DNA from: Planococcus donghaensis
GTDB taxonomy: Bacteria > Bacillota > Bacilli > Bacillales_A > Planococcaceae
DNA length: 64,000 nucleotides
Direction of reading: 5' to 3'
Assembly (NCBI RefSeq): GCF_001687665.2
Contig: NZ_CP016543.2
Location: forward strand, 2,480,001 to 2,544,000
The position numbers and the translations under genes are program-made. The notes below the pieces were generated by a model. That model searched no databases, was not told the DNA's origin, and saw nothing but the letters and a program-made list of their open reading frames with translations. Shown here one piece after another: positions 7,560 through 16,491 of the stretch (positions are counted from its first letter, which is position 1; each line of letters begins with the position of its first letter).

Positions 7560-9296
7560 TCATATGGATATATCTCCTGCCCTTTTAACACGAGCTGCTT
7601 GTCCTTTTGCTAACGGATCCGCTTTTCTTAATTCACCAAAATCAAGACCGGTTAGTTCTTCAATTTTTGTGATGGGTACTTGGTACGTTTCAAACTGACC
7701 GTACACAAACTCTAAATCACCATCAATCATATTTTCTTGTGTTTGCAAATAAGCGGTTGCCGATAGCTCGGTGCCGTCTTTTACCATAACTGCCACTTTC
7801 CAAAATTGATTGGGAATTTGCGCATCTCGGTAATTACGGTCGGTGTCGCGGAACACCGGTCCTGTAAAAATCGATACTTTCATATCGTGATCACGCGCGT
7901 TATCAAGCAAATAATCTTCTAAGTCGAGCCATACTTTTTGATTGAAGTTTTTATGTTGCGGTGAACTATTAGTGAAATGGAATGTATGCTCATTGGCTTT
8001 TACCGCATCAATGCCCCAATTGGGATCACGACGTCGTACAAGGTGTCCTCGATCGATATCGTTTGATTTGTAAAAGTCATTGCCCAGTTGGTACGCTTTA
8101 TCGATTCGCGGATCAAAATACCAGCGATCGTTTTTTCGTTTCACATCCACCAGTTGATCGCCATCAATGTTTACTGCGGTGAAAAAAGCGAGACGACGTG
8201 ACTTGCTCATTGCGACAGAAAAATGAGTGTAATCGAGTGTCTCTTTTCCTTCCGATGTTGCCGCTACGTCTTTTTTCATTTCATTATCCAGTTGGGGCAG
8301 TGGCACAATAAATTCTTTGCCTAAAAATTCTTTGTTGTACCCTGTAGCTTCTGCATACCAATCTGAGGCCAACACCCCTACTTCCATCGGCGCTTTTGTG
8401 GAACCAGGCATCACGACCGACAGCAAATAATCGAGCATTTTGCGTGCTTGCTCTGTCTCTAAACTGCTGCGCTTGTCGCTCAAATGTTGAATAATGGAAC
8501 TAATGCGGATGCCTTCATTGGCGATCCATTTGTTAGGATCGGTCGGATCTGGAACACCAGCATGATGCAGTGAAACAACCATCCATTGGTCATTAAAAAC
8601 CGGTGAACCGGATGAGCCAGGTTCGGTGTCGCTTACGTAATGAACATAATCAGAAGAGATGAATTTGACTTCATTTTCCCGAATGGTAATGGCTTTTGGA
8701 CCGCCTTTAGGGTGTTGAATAATGGTGACGTATTCACCTTCTAAAATTTTCCCGGGCTTTGGCAGGAGCGGCAAATAACCGAAAGTTGCGAGCGGTACCG
8801 CATTGGCATTGTATGGTTCCATTGCGACTAATGTGAAGTCCAGTGCTTCGTCGGTGATAAATAAGAGCTCCGGGTCTAATCGGAAACTAATAATGTCGCG
8901 CGGTTTAAAATGAACGTCGTCTTCGTAATTAAATTCCGCCACTGCATACATCGCCGCTTCAGCTGTTTCCAACACGTGGTTGTTTGTGAGCAATAGATTT
9001 GGTCCTACAAGAAATCCAGTGCCATATCCTTCAAGCTGACCTGAGCGCCCCCGAATAGAAATGCGGCACACGGCTTTGCTAACATCAAGTCCTGCTTGTA
9101 AATGGGCAATCGGAAACAAGTCGCTTTTATTGATAATGCGTTCGATCGCCAAATTGTCATGGTGATTGATAATACTGGAGCGCGTCATCATTTTTTCTTC
9201 TGTAGCCGCCGCATAGTTCTCGGCTTGGTGTTCTTTTTCGAATTTCAAGTATCGTTGTAAGGCTTGTTGTTGGATTTTATCCAATTTGTTAGCCAT
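7560..9296 (-). CDS. Trypsin-like serine protease fused to DRGH-type DNA/RNA endonuclease
   Basis: A 578-residue two-domain protein without signal peptide or membrane segment. Residues about 75-270 form a chymotrypsin-fold peptidase of the V8/Glu-endopeptidase type: GTGFLVGPNLLLTNNHVLE with His107, ALDFTLV with Asp153 and TEPGSSGSPVF with Ser229, so the triad is complete. Residues about 325-560 form a DNA/RNA non-specific endonuclease (NucA/NUC1) domain with DRGHLVRRRDPNWG (His418) and the downstream asparagine-rich FTNSSPQHKNFNQKVW that binds metal. The first 60 residues are a helical, charged lead. Both activities in one cytoplasmic protein suggest a self-activating effector, perhaps in defence or stress; that is inference. 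No partner gene is seen. Confidence 0.88.
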   Translation of the reverse strand: MANKLDKIQQQALQRYLKFEKEHQAENYAAATEEKMMTRSSIINHHDNLAIERIINKSDLFPIAHLQAGLDVSKAVCRISIRGRSGQLEGYGTGFLVGPNLLLTNNHVLETAEAAMYAVAEFNYEDDVHFKPRDIISFRLDPELLFITDEALDFTLVAMEPYNANAVPLATFGYLPLLPKPGKILEGEYVTIIQHPKGGPKAITIRENEVKFISSDYVHYVSDTEPGSSGSPVFNDQWMVVSLHHAGVPDPTDPNKWIANEGIRISSIIQHLSDKRSSLETEQARKMLDYLLSVVMPGSTKAPMEVGVLASDWYAEATGYNKEFLGKEFIVPLPQLDNEMKKDVAATSEGKETLDYTHFSVAMSKSRRLAFFTAVNIDGDQLVDVKRKNDRWYFDPRIDKAYQLGNDFYKSNDIDRGHLVRRRDPNWGIDAVKANEHTFHFTNSSPQHKNFNQKVWLDLEDYLLDNARDHDMKVSIFTGPVFRDTDRNYRDAQIPNQFWKVAVMVKDGTELSATAYLQTQENMIDGDLEFVYGQFETYQVPITKIEELTGLDFGELRKADPLAKGQAARVKRAGDISI

Positions 9297-9411
9297 TTGA
9301 GTCAGCCCCTTTTGGTGAATGTGATGTTCGTTTTGTTTGGTTATATTTTCATTTTAAAAATTAAATATTCTAACAATTAACTTCAAGAAAAGTTTATCAT
9401 AATTACATAAA

Positions 9412-9444
9412 GAAAACTCAATCCTTGGTGCGGAATGAGTTTTC
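9412..9444. terminator. Terminator of small gene 9458-9697
   Basis: GAAAACTCA ... TGAGTTTTC inverted repeat directly after the minus-strand small gene. Confidence 0.65.
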
Positions 9445-9457
9445 TTTTGCGTTCAAG

Positions 9458-9697
9458 TTATTTATCTTTCATGATTTTCTTTTCGCCTGTATTTGGATCA
9501 CGCACTACTTTGTCTTCGGTTGGAACATAATCTGGAGATTCATTGGGTGCGTTGTGGGGTTCCGCTTTCCCTGGAGATTCCCAACCTTCATCGCCACCAC
9601 CTAACATTTCACTCGTTTTCTCGATAATTTTTTCGACGGTTGAATCGTTTTCGTCTTTTTGATGATTTGCGTTCTTTCCTTGTGAGTCTTTTGCCAT
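9458..9697 (-). CDS. Small hydrophilic protein, unknown function
   Basis: A 79-residue, highly charged protein rich in Asp, Glu, Lys, Asn and Gly with no hydrophobic segment, probably disordered. GGAGGG lies 8 nt before the ATG and a terminator follows, so it is likely a real gene. I do not recognise a family; its composition recalls small Bacillus stress or spore-associated acid-soluble proteins, but no signature is present. Confidence 0.6.
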   Translation of the reverse strand: MAKDSQGKNANHQKDENDSTVEKIIEKTSEMLGGGDEGWESPGKAEPHNAPNESPDYVPTEDKVVRDPNTGEKKIMKDK

Positions 9698-9793
9698 CTA
9701 ATATCCCTCCAAGAGTGTAGTTGTTTTTACTTTACCCTTTGTGTTGGGGGATAATCATTTTTGTTTTGGGATGATGGCGCGTTCGGCTTAGCG

Positions 9794-10297
9794 GACAGTA
9801 TTTGTTGTGATTTGGACAGTATTTCGCTAATTCCGACAGTATTTGCTCTCATTTGGACAGTATTCTACTCGATCTGGACAGTATGTCCAAATTTTCCCTC
9901 TCTCACCCAATTCAAAACCTTTATTACCCAAGACCAGGAAAGCGCAAGGGCGCGCTTTCCGCTTTCGACAGTATTTGTTGTGATTTGGACCGTATTTCGT
10001 TGATTCGGACAGTATTTGCTCTCATTTGGACAGTATTCTGCTCGATCTGGACAGTATGTCCAAATTTTCCCTCTCTCCCTAATTCAAAACCTTTATTACC
10101 CAAAACCAGGAAAGCGCAAGGGCGCGCTTTCCGCTTGAGAATGTGATTTGGACAGTATTTCGCTGATTCGGACAGTATTTTCTCTTATTTGGACAGTATT
10201 CTGTTCGATCTGGACAGTATGTCCAAATTCTTCCTCTCTCCCTATTCTAAAACCTTTATTACCCAAAACCAGGAAAGCGTAAGGGCGCGCTTTCCGC
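9794..10297. repeat. Array B: three blocks of 21-bp GGACAGTATTT units with hairpin linkers
   Basis: GACAGTAT starts at 9794, 9815, 9835, 9856, 9877; then 9967, 9988 (as GACCGTAT), 10008, 10029, 10050; then 10151, 10171, 10192, 10213. Spacing is 21 bp, with one 20-bp step per block. Each block is followed by a nearly identical linker of about 70 bp. Each linker ends in the hairpin GGAAAGCGC-aagggc-GCGCTTTCC (9937-9960, 10109-10132, 10272-10295). The larger unit repeats every 163-173 bp. Short open frames here are by-products. It fills the 700-bp gap between genes. Confidence 0.92.
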
Positions 10298-10396
10298 TAA
10301 ATACCTACTCTCTACGAGCTAAAAGGATGCTTATTCTCACAAAAAAAGGGTAAACTAATACTTGAACTGATAATACATAAAAAGGGGCTATGCAAA

Positions 10397-11221
10397 ATGG
10401 ATTTTATTACATTGAATAATGGCTTGAAAATGCCGCAATTAGGCTTTGGGGTGTGGCAGGTTGAGAACGATGAAGCGACAAAAGTTGTGACGAAAGCGTT
10501 AGAAACGGGTTACACGTCGATCGATACGGCAATGATTTATACAAATGAGATTGGCGTTGGACGCGCATTGCAGGATACAAAAATTCCGCGCGAAGATTTG
10601 TTTATTACGACAAAAGTTTGGAACACGGACCAAGGATATGACAACACGTTACGGGCGTTTGATGAAAGTTTAAACCGTCTTGGACTTGATTATGTGGATT
10701 TGTATTTGATTCATTGGCCAACGCCAGAGTTTGATGATTATGTGGAAACTTATAAAGCATTAGAAAAGTTGTATAATGACGGCCGCGTAAAAGCGATTGG
10801 CGTATGCAATTTTGAAATCGAGCATTTGCAGCGTTTATTGGATGAGTGCGATGTTCCGCCGGTATTGAACCAAGTGGAATGCCATCCCTACTTGGCACAA
10901 ACGGATTTGAAGGAATTTTGTGCGAAACATGATATTTTCTTGGAAGCTTGGAGCCCACTTGAACAAGGTGGCGACGTGCTGAAAGATGCGACAATCAACA
11001 AAATTGCAGAGTCGAAAGAAAAGTCTCCGGCTCAAGTTGTGTTGCGTTGGCATTTACAAAACAACACCATTGCGATTCCAAAATCGGTAACGCCGTCACG
11101 TATTGAAGAAAATTTCGATGTGTTTGATTTTGAGTTAAGCGACGAAGAAATGGAAGCGATCAATGCGCTGAACAAAGAGCAGCGCAACGGACCTCACCCA
11201 AATGAGATGAATGTACGATAA
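10397..11221 (+). CDS. Aldo/keto reductase
   Basis: NADPH-dependent oxidoreductase with a TIM-barrel fold, 274 residues, of the 2,5-diketo-gluconate reductase/glyoxal reductase class (Bacillus YtbE/YvgN-like). The catalytic tetrad is visible: Asp43 and Tyr48 (SIDTAMIYTNE), Lys73 (FITTKVW) and His106 (YLIHWP). The cofactor-binding C-terminal segment IPKSVTPSRIEENFDVFDF is present. It is likely to reduce aldehydes such as methylglyoxal. AAGGGG precedes the ATG. The gene stands alone between repeat array B and a strong terminator. Confidence 0.93.
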   Translation: MDFITLNNGLKMPQLGFGVWQVENDEATKVVTKALETGYTSIDTAMIYTNEIGVGRALQDTKIPREDLFITTKVWNTDQGYDNTLRAFDESLNRLGLDYVDLYLIHWPTPEFDDYVETYKALEKLYNDGRVKAIGVCNFEIEHLQRLLDECDVPPVLNQVECHPYLAQTDLKEFCAKHDIFLEAWSPLEQGGDVLKDATINKIAESKEKSPAQVVLRWHLQNNTIAIPKSVTPSRIEENFDVFDFELSDEEMEAINALNKEQRNGPHPNEMNVR

Positions 11222-11236
11222 TCGTACTGAATAAAC

Positions 11237-11269
11237 AAGAGGCGACCCTAGTTAGGGGTCGCCTCTTTT
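11237..11269. terminator. Bidirectional terminator
   Basis: AAGAGGCGACCCTA-gt-TAGGGGTCGCCTCTTTT between convergent genes; 14-bp stem with a T tail. Confidence 0.85.
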
Positions 11270-11275
11270 ATAAAT

Positions 11276-11791
11276 CTACCTAAACTTTCTCTCCACAAAA
11301 CCTTGCTCTTGCTCAGGTGTCATAAATCCTGTCGCTCTCCCGACAGTGCCTCCGTGCCAATCCCAAATGGTGTTGTGAACATTAACGGTGTTAGAAAAGT
11401 CGCCTTCTTTCCATTTCTCCAATGTAGCTAAGTAAAAATCGCTGTGTTTGTAGTCACCAGCATAAGCGTTCACTATGGTGAGTAACCCCTCGATATGCTC
11501 AGGGGTCATTTCAACTGCGCCTTTCTTTTTACTGGCGGCGATTTTTTGGTGTGTCATTTGGTGCATATAAACTTGCAGTTCGCCTTCGCTCATTTTGAGG
11601 TCGTTACTGTCGGCTTGTTCGTCCTCTTTTTCTGCGGCAACTGCTTTGTTGTCGTTTTCCTCAATTTCTTCGGCTACCTTTGTTATGTTACCGCCTGTTG
11701 AAGAACCTTGCGTGAAAAAATAATAGCCACCTACAACTAGTAGTGCCAATACACCAATCGTGATTGCGCTCGTTTTGAGTACCGATTTCAT
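11276..11791 (-). CDS. Membrane-anchored extracytoplasmic protein, possibly DUF6241-like
   Basis: A 171-residue protein with an N-terminal membrane anchor (about residues 8-27), an acidic linker, and a C-terminal extracytoplasmic domain from about residue 70. The pattern of that domain (QMTHQKIAASKKKGAVEMT, then HNTIWDWHGGTVGRATG) resembles the Bacillales DUF6241 group as I remember it; this is not verified. Function unknown. No operon partner: it is convergent with the reductase gene and separated from the next gene by a terminator. Confidence 0.6.
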   Translation of the reverse strand: MKSVLKTSAITIGVLALLVVGGYYFFTQGSSTGGNITKVAEEIEENDNKAVAAEKEDEQADSNDLKMSEGELQVYMHQMTHQKIAASKKKGAVEMTPEHIEGLLTIVNAYAGDYKHSDFYLATLEKWKEGDFSNTVNVHNTIWDWHGGTVGRATGFMTPEQEQGFVERKFR

Positions 11792-11915
11792 TTTTTACAG
11801 CTCCTTGCGCTAGTCTTTCTATATACGACGATATTCCTACCCTAGTATGAAGGACACGTTATCAATTATCAAGATTTTTTTGGTAGTCAAGACCAGTAGA
11901 TACTTATAAAGTAAA

Positions 11916-11952
11916 AAATGCGCCATCTTTAAAAAACAAAGATGACGCATTT
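11916..11952. terminator. Terminator of the TPR/C39 gene
   Basis: AAATGCGCCATCTTT ... AAAGATGACGCATTT, a 15-bp stem with one mismatch, 10 bp past the stop codon. Confidence 0.8.
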
Positions 11953-11962
11953 ATTCGGACCT

Positions 11963-14900
11963 TTATACCCCTACAGTTAATACGTCGTCAAGAATTTCTT
12001 CGAACAATTCTTCTTCAACAGCGGCTTCGATAAACAATTCGCCGCCGTCTTTTTCAAAGAGTTCAGTAAGTAGTTTTTTTGCTTGAATTGGTTTATTTGC
12101 GACCATAGTTGCGCGTGCCAGCTCGTAACTTGCCGGTAAATATTCCGGTACTGCATCTTGCAATGCACGCAACCGCGTCATTGCAGATGCACTATCTCCA
12201 GTATTGATGGACATGATAGCCAATGTTAACCCAATCCATTCATTCAGACGCAGCTCTTCAGGTATGCGACTTTCAAATTGTTCTGGCTGCACTTTCCGGT
12301 GATCCGCAAGCAAATGCATCAACCGGACATAGCTGTCGCTGCGATACGGATTCATTGCGATTGCCTGTTCGTAAAACGCCTCGGCTTTGGCGATATCTTC
12401 TTCAATTGCAGCCATATCCCCTTGCCATAACACAAGATCAATGTCGACTGGCTTTTGCTTATGCAGTTCTTGTGCTTGTTTGATCGCTTTAGTTAGCAAC
12501 TTTGGTGACTGCTTGTTATTGGCTTCTTGGAATGTTGCTTGAAGTAATAGTTTCGCCGCATCAAAATTGCCCGTGCGTTTCACAAACGGCTCCAACTCTT
12601 CTACAGCATCGTCTGCACCGTCCCGCTCCAAGTAAAATTCGGCAAGGTGCAAGACAGGAATTTCGCTGTCTTTGGATTTTTTCGCAGCGTCTGTATAAAG
12701 ATCAATAATGTTTGAAACGAGTAAAAAGCGGCGTGATTTGTCGCGCAACCTTCCAAAGAAATTCGTTGATTCCTCTTCTTCTGTATCCAACAATACCACC
12801 AATTGATCGGCGCTATACGTTTCAGCCATCGCCAACTCTTCGCCTTTGAGTCGTTTTTTCAAGCGTCTTTGAATATCGCCGGTTTTGCGCATTTTCGCTA
12901 ACACTTGAACATACTCTGCGTAAAAGCCTTCTTCTTCTGGATGCTCTTCAATTAGCTCTTCTAGTAATACAAGCGCGCGTTTCAAGTCTCCTTGGCGCAC
13001 ACAAAATTGCATGTATTGATAGCGTGAAGGCAACGCTCCGTTAAGTGCTTGCGCTTGGAGCAATAAATTCTCAGCTTCAGCCACTTTGCCTCTTTTCTCT
13101 GCAAGTTGCGCTTTTGCGGATAACAACCATTCCTCAAGCACTTGTACGGACACTTTTTCGAGCACTCGGCCAATTGCGAGTTGTTTGGCGTCGTTATCGA
13201 CTAGCTCGAACAATTCTTGCAAATCAAGCGATAATGGTTCATTTTCTAGTACAAATAGTGCGGCTTTAAATGCTCGGTCCTGATCTTCCAACGCCAAATA
13301 ACTACGCATCAACCCTTCATGAGCCGCCATAAAACGCGAGTCTGCTTTCACACATTTCGTGTAATGCGCCAGTGCTTCATGCCATTTCTCGGTTTGTTCA
13401 GCAAGACGGCCCAACAAATAATGCGCCAAATAAAACCCGTCGATTTCTACTGCTTTCTCGTATAGCGTTTTGGCAAAACGCTGATGGTCTTCTAACTCGT
13501 ACAAACCACCTTCGTAACACAATAATTGCGAATCTAGAGTCGTTTCACGGAAGCGTTTGAAACGGTCGAACATCCGGCTACGAAATTGTGGCGCCTCGCC
13601 AAACTCTGCATATTGCTCAGCGATATCGTGAAGATTTAGCGTGTCACGCTCCATCCCCGCTTCTAACAAGTCAATGGCTAGTGTTTTCGCTAGGTCATCT
13701 TCTGATTCTTGCCAAAGCATGGCAGCGGTTCGGTTAAAGTAAAACGTGTCTCCTGTTTCTTTGTATTGCATAACCAACTTGTTTAGTTCATCGTGTTTTT
13801 CTTGTTTTAGCAAGGCATGCGCGATATTGGTGACAGTAAACAAATCGGTTGGATCCAATTCAAGCGATTTTCGGTACTCGGTTTCTGCCTCTGCAAACTG
13901 TTCTTGTTCCATCGCGATATGCCCCAAATACGAATGCAGCACATCGGTTTTTTCGCAATGATCGATTCCTTCGCGAATAATATTGTCCGCTCGCGCCCAA
14001 TCTTTTGCTTCCATATGGATTTCCGCAATACGCAAATACGCAAATGGTTCTTTAAGGTCAATTTCTTTCGCTTGCTCGAGCGACGCAATCGCTTCTTTTT
14101 CCTGACCAAGCGCTAACAAACAACGACCGATTTCATAAATAAAATAACCGTCTTCTGGATGTTCTTGAGAAAGCTCGCGGAAGCGTGTTAACGCTTGTTC
14201 ATAAGCGCCCGATTCGTATTGAATTAAACTATGTGTAATTCGCGCAAAAACGTCTGTCGGTTCTTGTTCAAGTGCGATACTCGACCATTTAAACGCTTGA
14301 TACGTTTTGCCGATTTCCAAATAACAACGCGCCAAGTGGCTATAGGCCATTGGCTGATAGTGATCCAGTTCAATCGAACGTTTTAAAAACGGAACTGCTT
14401 TTTCGTGTTCGCTTTGGCTCATGTAAATAGCTGCTTTTAAAAACAGTGCATACGGACTATTTTTTTCTTTTACGCCTTCTAAACATTTTAAGGCTTGCTC
14501 AGTTTCTTCTTTTCGGTAATGCATATGCGCCGCTAACAGCGCCACTTCCGCATCGTCTTTCCCGAGGTCTTTATATAGCTTTTCAAGCCAAGTCGAATGA
14601 AGCGCTTTGGCTCTTTCTGAAAAGCGCGTAACCAATCCAATCATTGCTCCGTATCGTTCCTCTGGATGAGCTTCAAGAAAATCGATCGAGCGCCCTTTTT
14701 CGCCGACTTTTTCTTCCGCAGCCCAAATTTCAAACAACTGCGAGAAATAGAGATGTTCTTTATTGGCAAGCAAACTTAAAAACGATTGCTGCTCGGGCAA
14801 TAAAAACACCATACTCAAAGAATCCGTTAATTTATACGTATCTTTCATGTCGTCATAAGCCAATAAATGCGGCCCTAAATCATTCGGATCTTGCACGATC

Positions 14901-16111
14901 AACGCTTGCAAACTGTCATCATAGCCAATAACAACTTGCACGTGCGCATTGTTTTCAATCATCATGCTGAGCAATACCGGGATTCCTGCATCGAGCAATT
15001 GCTTATAGACATCAAGCTTGCCTTTAAAATAACGCGCCGTAAATCCGAGTGACTCCATATACGTCATCGTCATTTGCAAATCTGACCCTGTCACATCAAA
15101 GACGTGTTCCGCTATTTCGTCTTGCCCTTTTTTCATATCGTAAGCTTCAAGCATCAGCGATAAAGACGCCGGTACACAATAATTGAGCTTTTGAACATTT
15201 GGCGTTAACTTGAGTTCTTTGCGCTTGGCATCCCGGCGAATCTCTCCTTTTCCGTAAACGGTTTTTTCTAGCAATTTATGATGACTGTTTACCCATGCTT
15301 GCAGGTCTTCCCACCGCTCTAGCTTGTACAAGCATTCTGCTGCCATATATGACCACGCTTTGTGATGAACATGGTACGGGTTTTCTTCATTATAATGTGT
15401 CATTTGGGCAAGTGCTTTTTCGTAATGCCCAAGGAAAAACAGCGTCCGAATAATATCTGCACGGAATGTCCAAGAGTCGGGTTCTAGCTCTTGCCCTTTT
15501 TCCAGAACGCCTAAAGATTCTGTTTGTCGACCGGTCATCGCCAATACATCTGCATACAATATGCGCACTTGTGGACTCCGCTCAGTAACCTCGTCGCTCA
15601 ACGCGTCTTTTAACACCTTTTCTGCCGCTTGCCATTCTCCGCTATAAATAAAATAAAAGCCTTCAAGATCTGGCCAAAGGAAACCTTTTTGCGCTTTGTA
15701 CTGTTCAAGTTGCGTTTTGGCTTCTGGTAACCGGGTTAACTGAGCAAATACGCGTAACAACAACTGATGTGCCGCGGCGAGTTCTTCTGTTGAGTCATTG
15801 CCAGATTCGATGCCGTGCAACCTGTTCATCATTTGTTCTTCTGCTTCTAAGCTGCGCCCTGTTTCAAGCAATCGTCCACATTGCCACGTAAATGTTCTCA
15901 ACGTGCCAAAGCGTTTATGCGCTTGTGTTGCGAGCAAATGGCCGTACGTATATAAATCTGCTTGATCGGTTAGTTTCATCAAGCGCAAAAAATCTTCTTC
16001 TGTTTGGAGTTCCCCGATAAATTTGCGTAATCCCCGAATGGAACGTGCCGCCCATAACTGACGGATTGTGTCTACTGCTTGCTGCGCTGTCTGTATCTCG
16101 TTTGCTTTCAT
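11963..16111 (-). CDS. Giant C39-type peptidase / tetratricopeptide-repeat protein
   Basis: A 1382-residue soluble protein with no signal peptide. TPR-like helical repeats make up about residues 40-290 and 480-1380. Between them, about residues 307-413, sits a papain-like C39 domain: LNYCVPASLSLMLEAYD supplies the cysteine, NNAHVQVVIGYD the histidine and VQDPNDLGPH the aspartate. All three positions are kept, so protease activity is plausible. C39 domains usually cleave double-glycine leaders in exporters, but no transporter domain or leader peptide is near. A regulated cytoplasmic protease or scaffold is equally possible. The gene is monocistronic; the ATG lies in AATAGGGGTATG with a weak ribosome binding site. 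Confidence 0.82.
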   Translation of the reverse strand: MKANEIQTAQQAVDTIRQLWAARSIRGLRKFIGELQTEEDFLRLMKLTDQADLYTYGHLLATQAHKRFGTLRTFTWQCGRLLETGRSLEAEEQMMNRLHGIESGNDSTEELAAAHQLLLRVFAQLTRLPEAKTQLEQYKAQKGFLWPDLEGFYFIYSGEWQAAEKVLKDALSDEVTERSPQVRILYADVLAMTGRQTESLGVLEKGQELEPDSWTFRADIIRTLFFLGHYEKALAQMTHYNEENPYHVHHKAWSYMAAECLYKLERWEDLQAWVNSHHKLLEKTVYGKGEIRRDAKRKELKLTPNVQKLNYCVPASLSLMLEAYDMKKGQDEIAEHVFDVTGSDLQMTMTYMESLGFTARYFKGKLDVYKQLLDAGIPVLLSMMIENNAHVQVVIGYDDSLQALIVQDPNDLGPHLLAYDDMKDTYKLTDSLSMVFLLPEQQSFLSLLANKEHLYFSQLFEIWAAEEKVGEKGRSIDFLEAHPEERYGAMIGLVTRFSERAKALHSTWLEKLYKDLGKDDAEVALLAAHMHYRKEETEQALKCLEGVKEKNSPYALFLKAAIYMSQSEHEKAVPFLKRSIELDHYQPMAYSHLARCYLEIGKTYQAFKWSSIALEQEPTDVFARITHSLIQYESGAYEQALTRFRELSQEHPEDGYFIYEIGRCLLALGQEKEAIASLEQAKEIDLKEPFAYLRIAEIHMEAKDWARADNIIREGIDHCEKTDVLHSYLGHIAMEQEQFAEAETEYRKSLELDPTDLFTVTNIAHALLKQEKHDELNKLVMQYKETGDTFYFNRTAAMLWQESEDDLAKTLAIDLLEAGMERDTLNLHDIAEQYAEFGEAPQFRSRMFDRFKRFRETTLDSQLLCYEGGLYELEDHQRFAKTLYEKAVEIDGFYLAHYLLGRLAEQTEKWHEALAHYTKCVKADSRFMAAHEGLMRSYLALEDQDRAFKAALFVLENEPLSLDLQELFELVDNDAKQLAIGRVLEKVSVQVLEEWLLSAKAQLAEKRGKVAEAENLLLQAQALNGALPSRYQYMQFCVRQGDLKRALVLLEELIEEHPEEEGFYAEYVQVLAKMRKTGDIQRRLKKRLKGEELAMAETYSADQLVVLLDTEEEESTNFFGRLRDKSRRFLLVSNIIDLYTDAAKKSKDSEIPVLHLAEFYLERDGADDAVEELEPFVKRTGNFDAAKLLLQATFQEANNKQSPKLLTKAIKQAQELHKQKPVDIDLVLWQGDMAAIEEDIAKAEAFYEQAIAMNPYRSDSYVRLMHLLADHRKVQPEQFESRIPEELRLNEWIGLTLAIMSINTGDSASAMTRLRALQDAVPEYLPASYELARATMVANKPIQAKKLLTELFEKDGGELFIEAAVEEELFEEILDDVLTVGV

Positions 16112-16275
16112 ACCCCTATTATTCCCGCCTCTCCCATTGCCCCATGTAAATGTGGTTGATTTATTATATAGTGGAAAATTATAGGACGCAATACAAATAT
16201 AGGGGTACCGGAAGTTTATTTTTGGTATTTATTTTTCTTTTTTAACAATGCAAAGAATTCGATAGCAAAAAGAAA

Positions 16276-16300
16276 AAAAGCTCCATATAAAGGAGCTTTT
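16276..16300. terminator. Terminator of the spoIISAB operon
   Basis: AAAAGCTCC-atataaa-GGAGCTTTT immediately after the antitoxin gene. Confidence 0.75.
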
Positions 16301-16308
16301 CATGAAGA

Positions 16309-16491
16309 CTATTTATGTTCTTTTTCAATAAAATATTTAGTTTTTTTAAGTTTTTGCAGTATGTCTTCTTCTAACTCTTCAAGTTGCTTTGTATCTGGAC
16401 TAATCCCAATATTTGCTGACGAAATTCTATGTTTTTTGGCATCTATTTTTCTTCTATACGCTTCTTTCCGATCAGCCAAAGTATTCCTCAT
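16309..16491 (-). CDS. spoIISB: SpoIISB-like antitoxin
   Basis: A 60-residue basic protein encoded directly after the SpoIISA-like toxin and overlapping its end by 20 bp. The start is fixed by AAGGAGG (8 nt before the ATG at 16491) inside the toxin gene; starting at 16509 would bury that site. The order basic N-terminus, then SSANIGISPDTKQLEELEED, then a lysine-rich end matches the layout of Bacillus subtilis SpoIISB (56 residues), whose segment around SYQVSPHTARIF binds the toxin's cytosolic domain. Direct similarity is modest; context is the main evidence. Confidence 0.72.
   Translation of the reverse strand: MRNTLADRKEAYRRKIDAKKHRISSANIGISPDTKQLEELEEDILQKLKKTKYFIEKEHK

Noticed and set aside
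6173..10297. CRISPR-like reading of arrays A and B (constant motif plus variable spacer)
   Set aside because: Motifs of 6-10 bp and spacers of 10-13 bp are far below CRISPR sizes, and no cas genes are in the window.
13807..14109. 100-codon overlapping frames within the TPR/C39 gene
   Set aside because: Shadow frames of a long continuous gene; low-complexity composition and no initiation signals.
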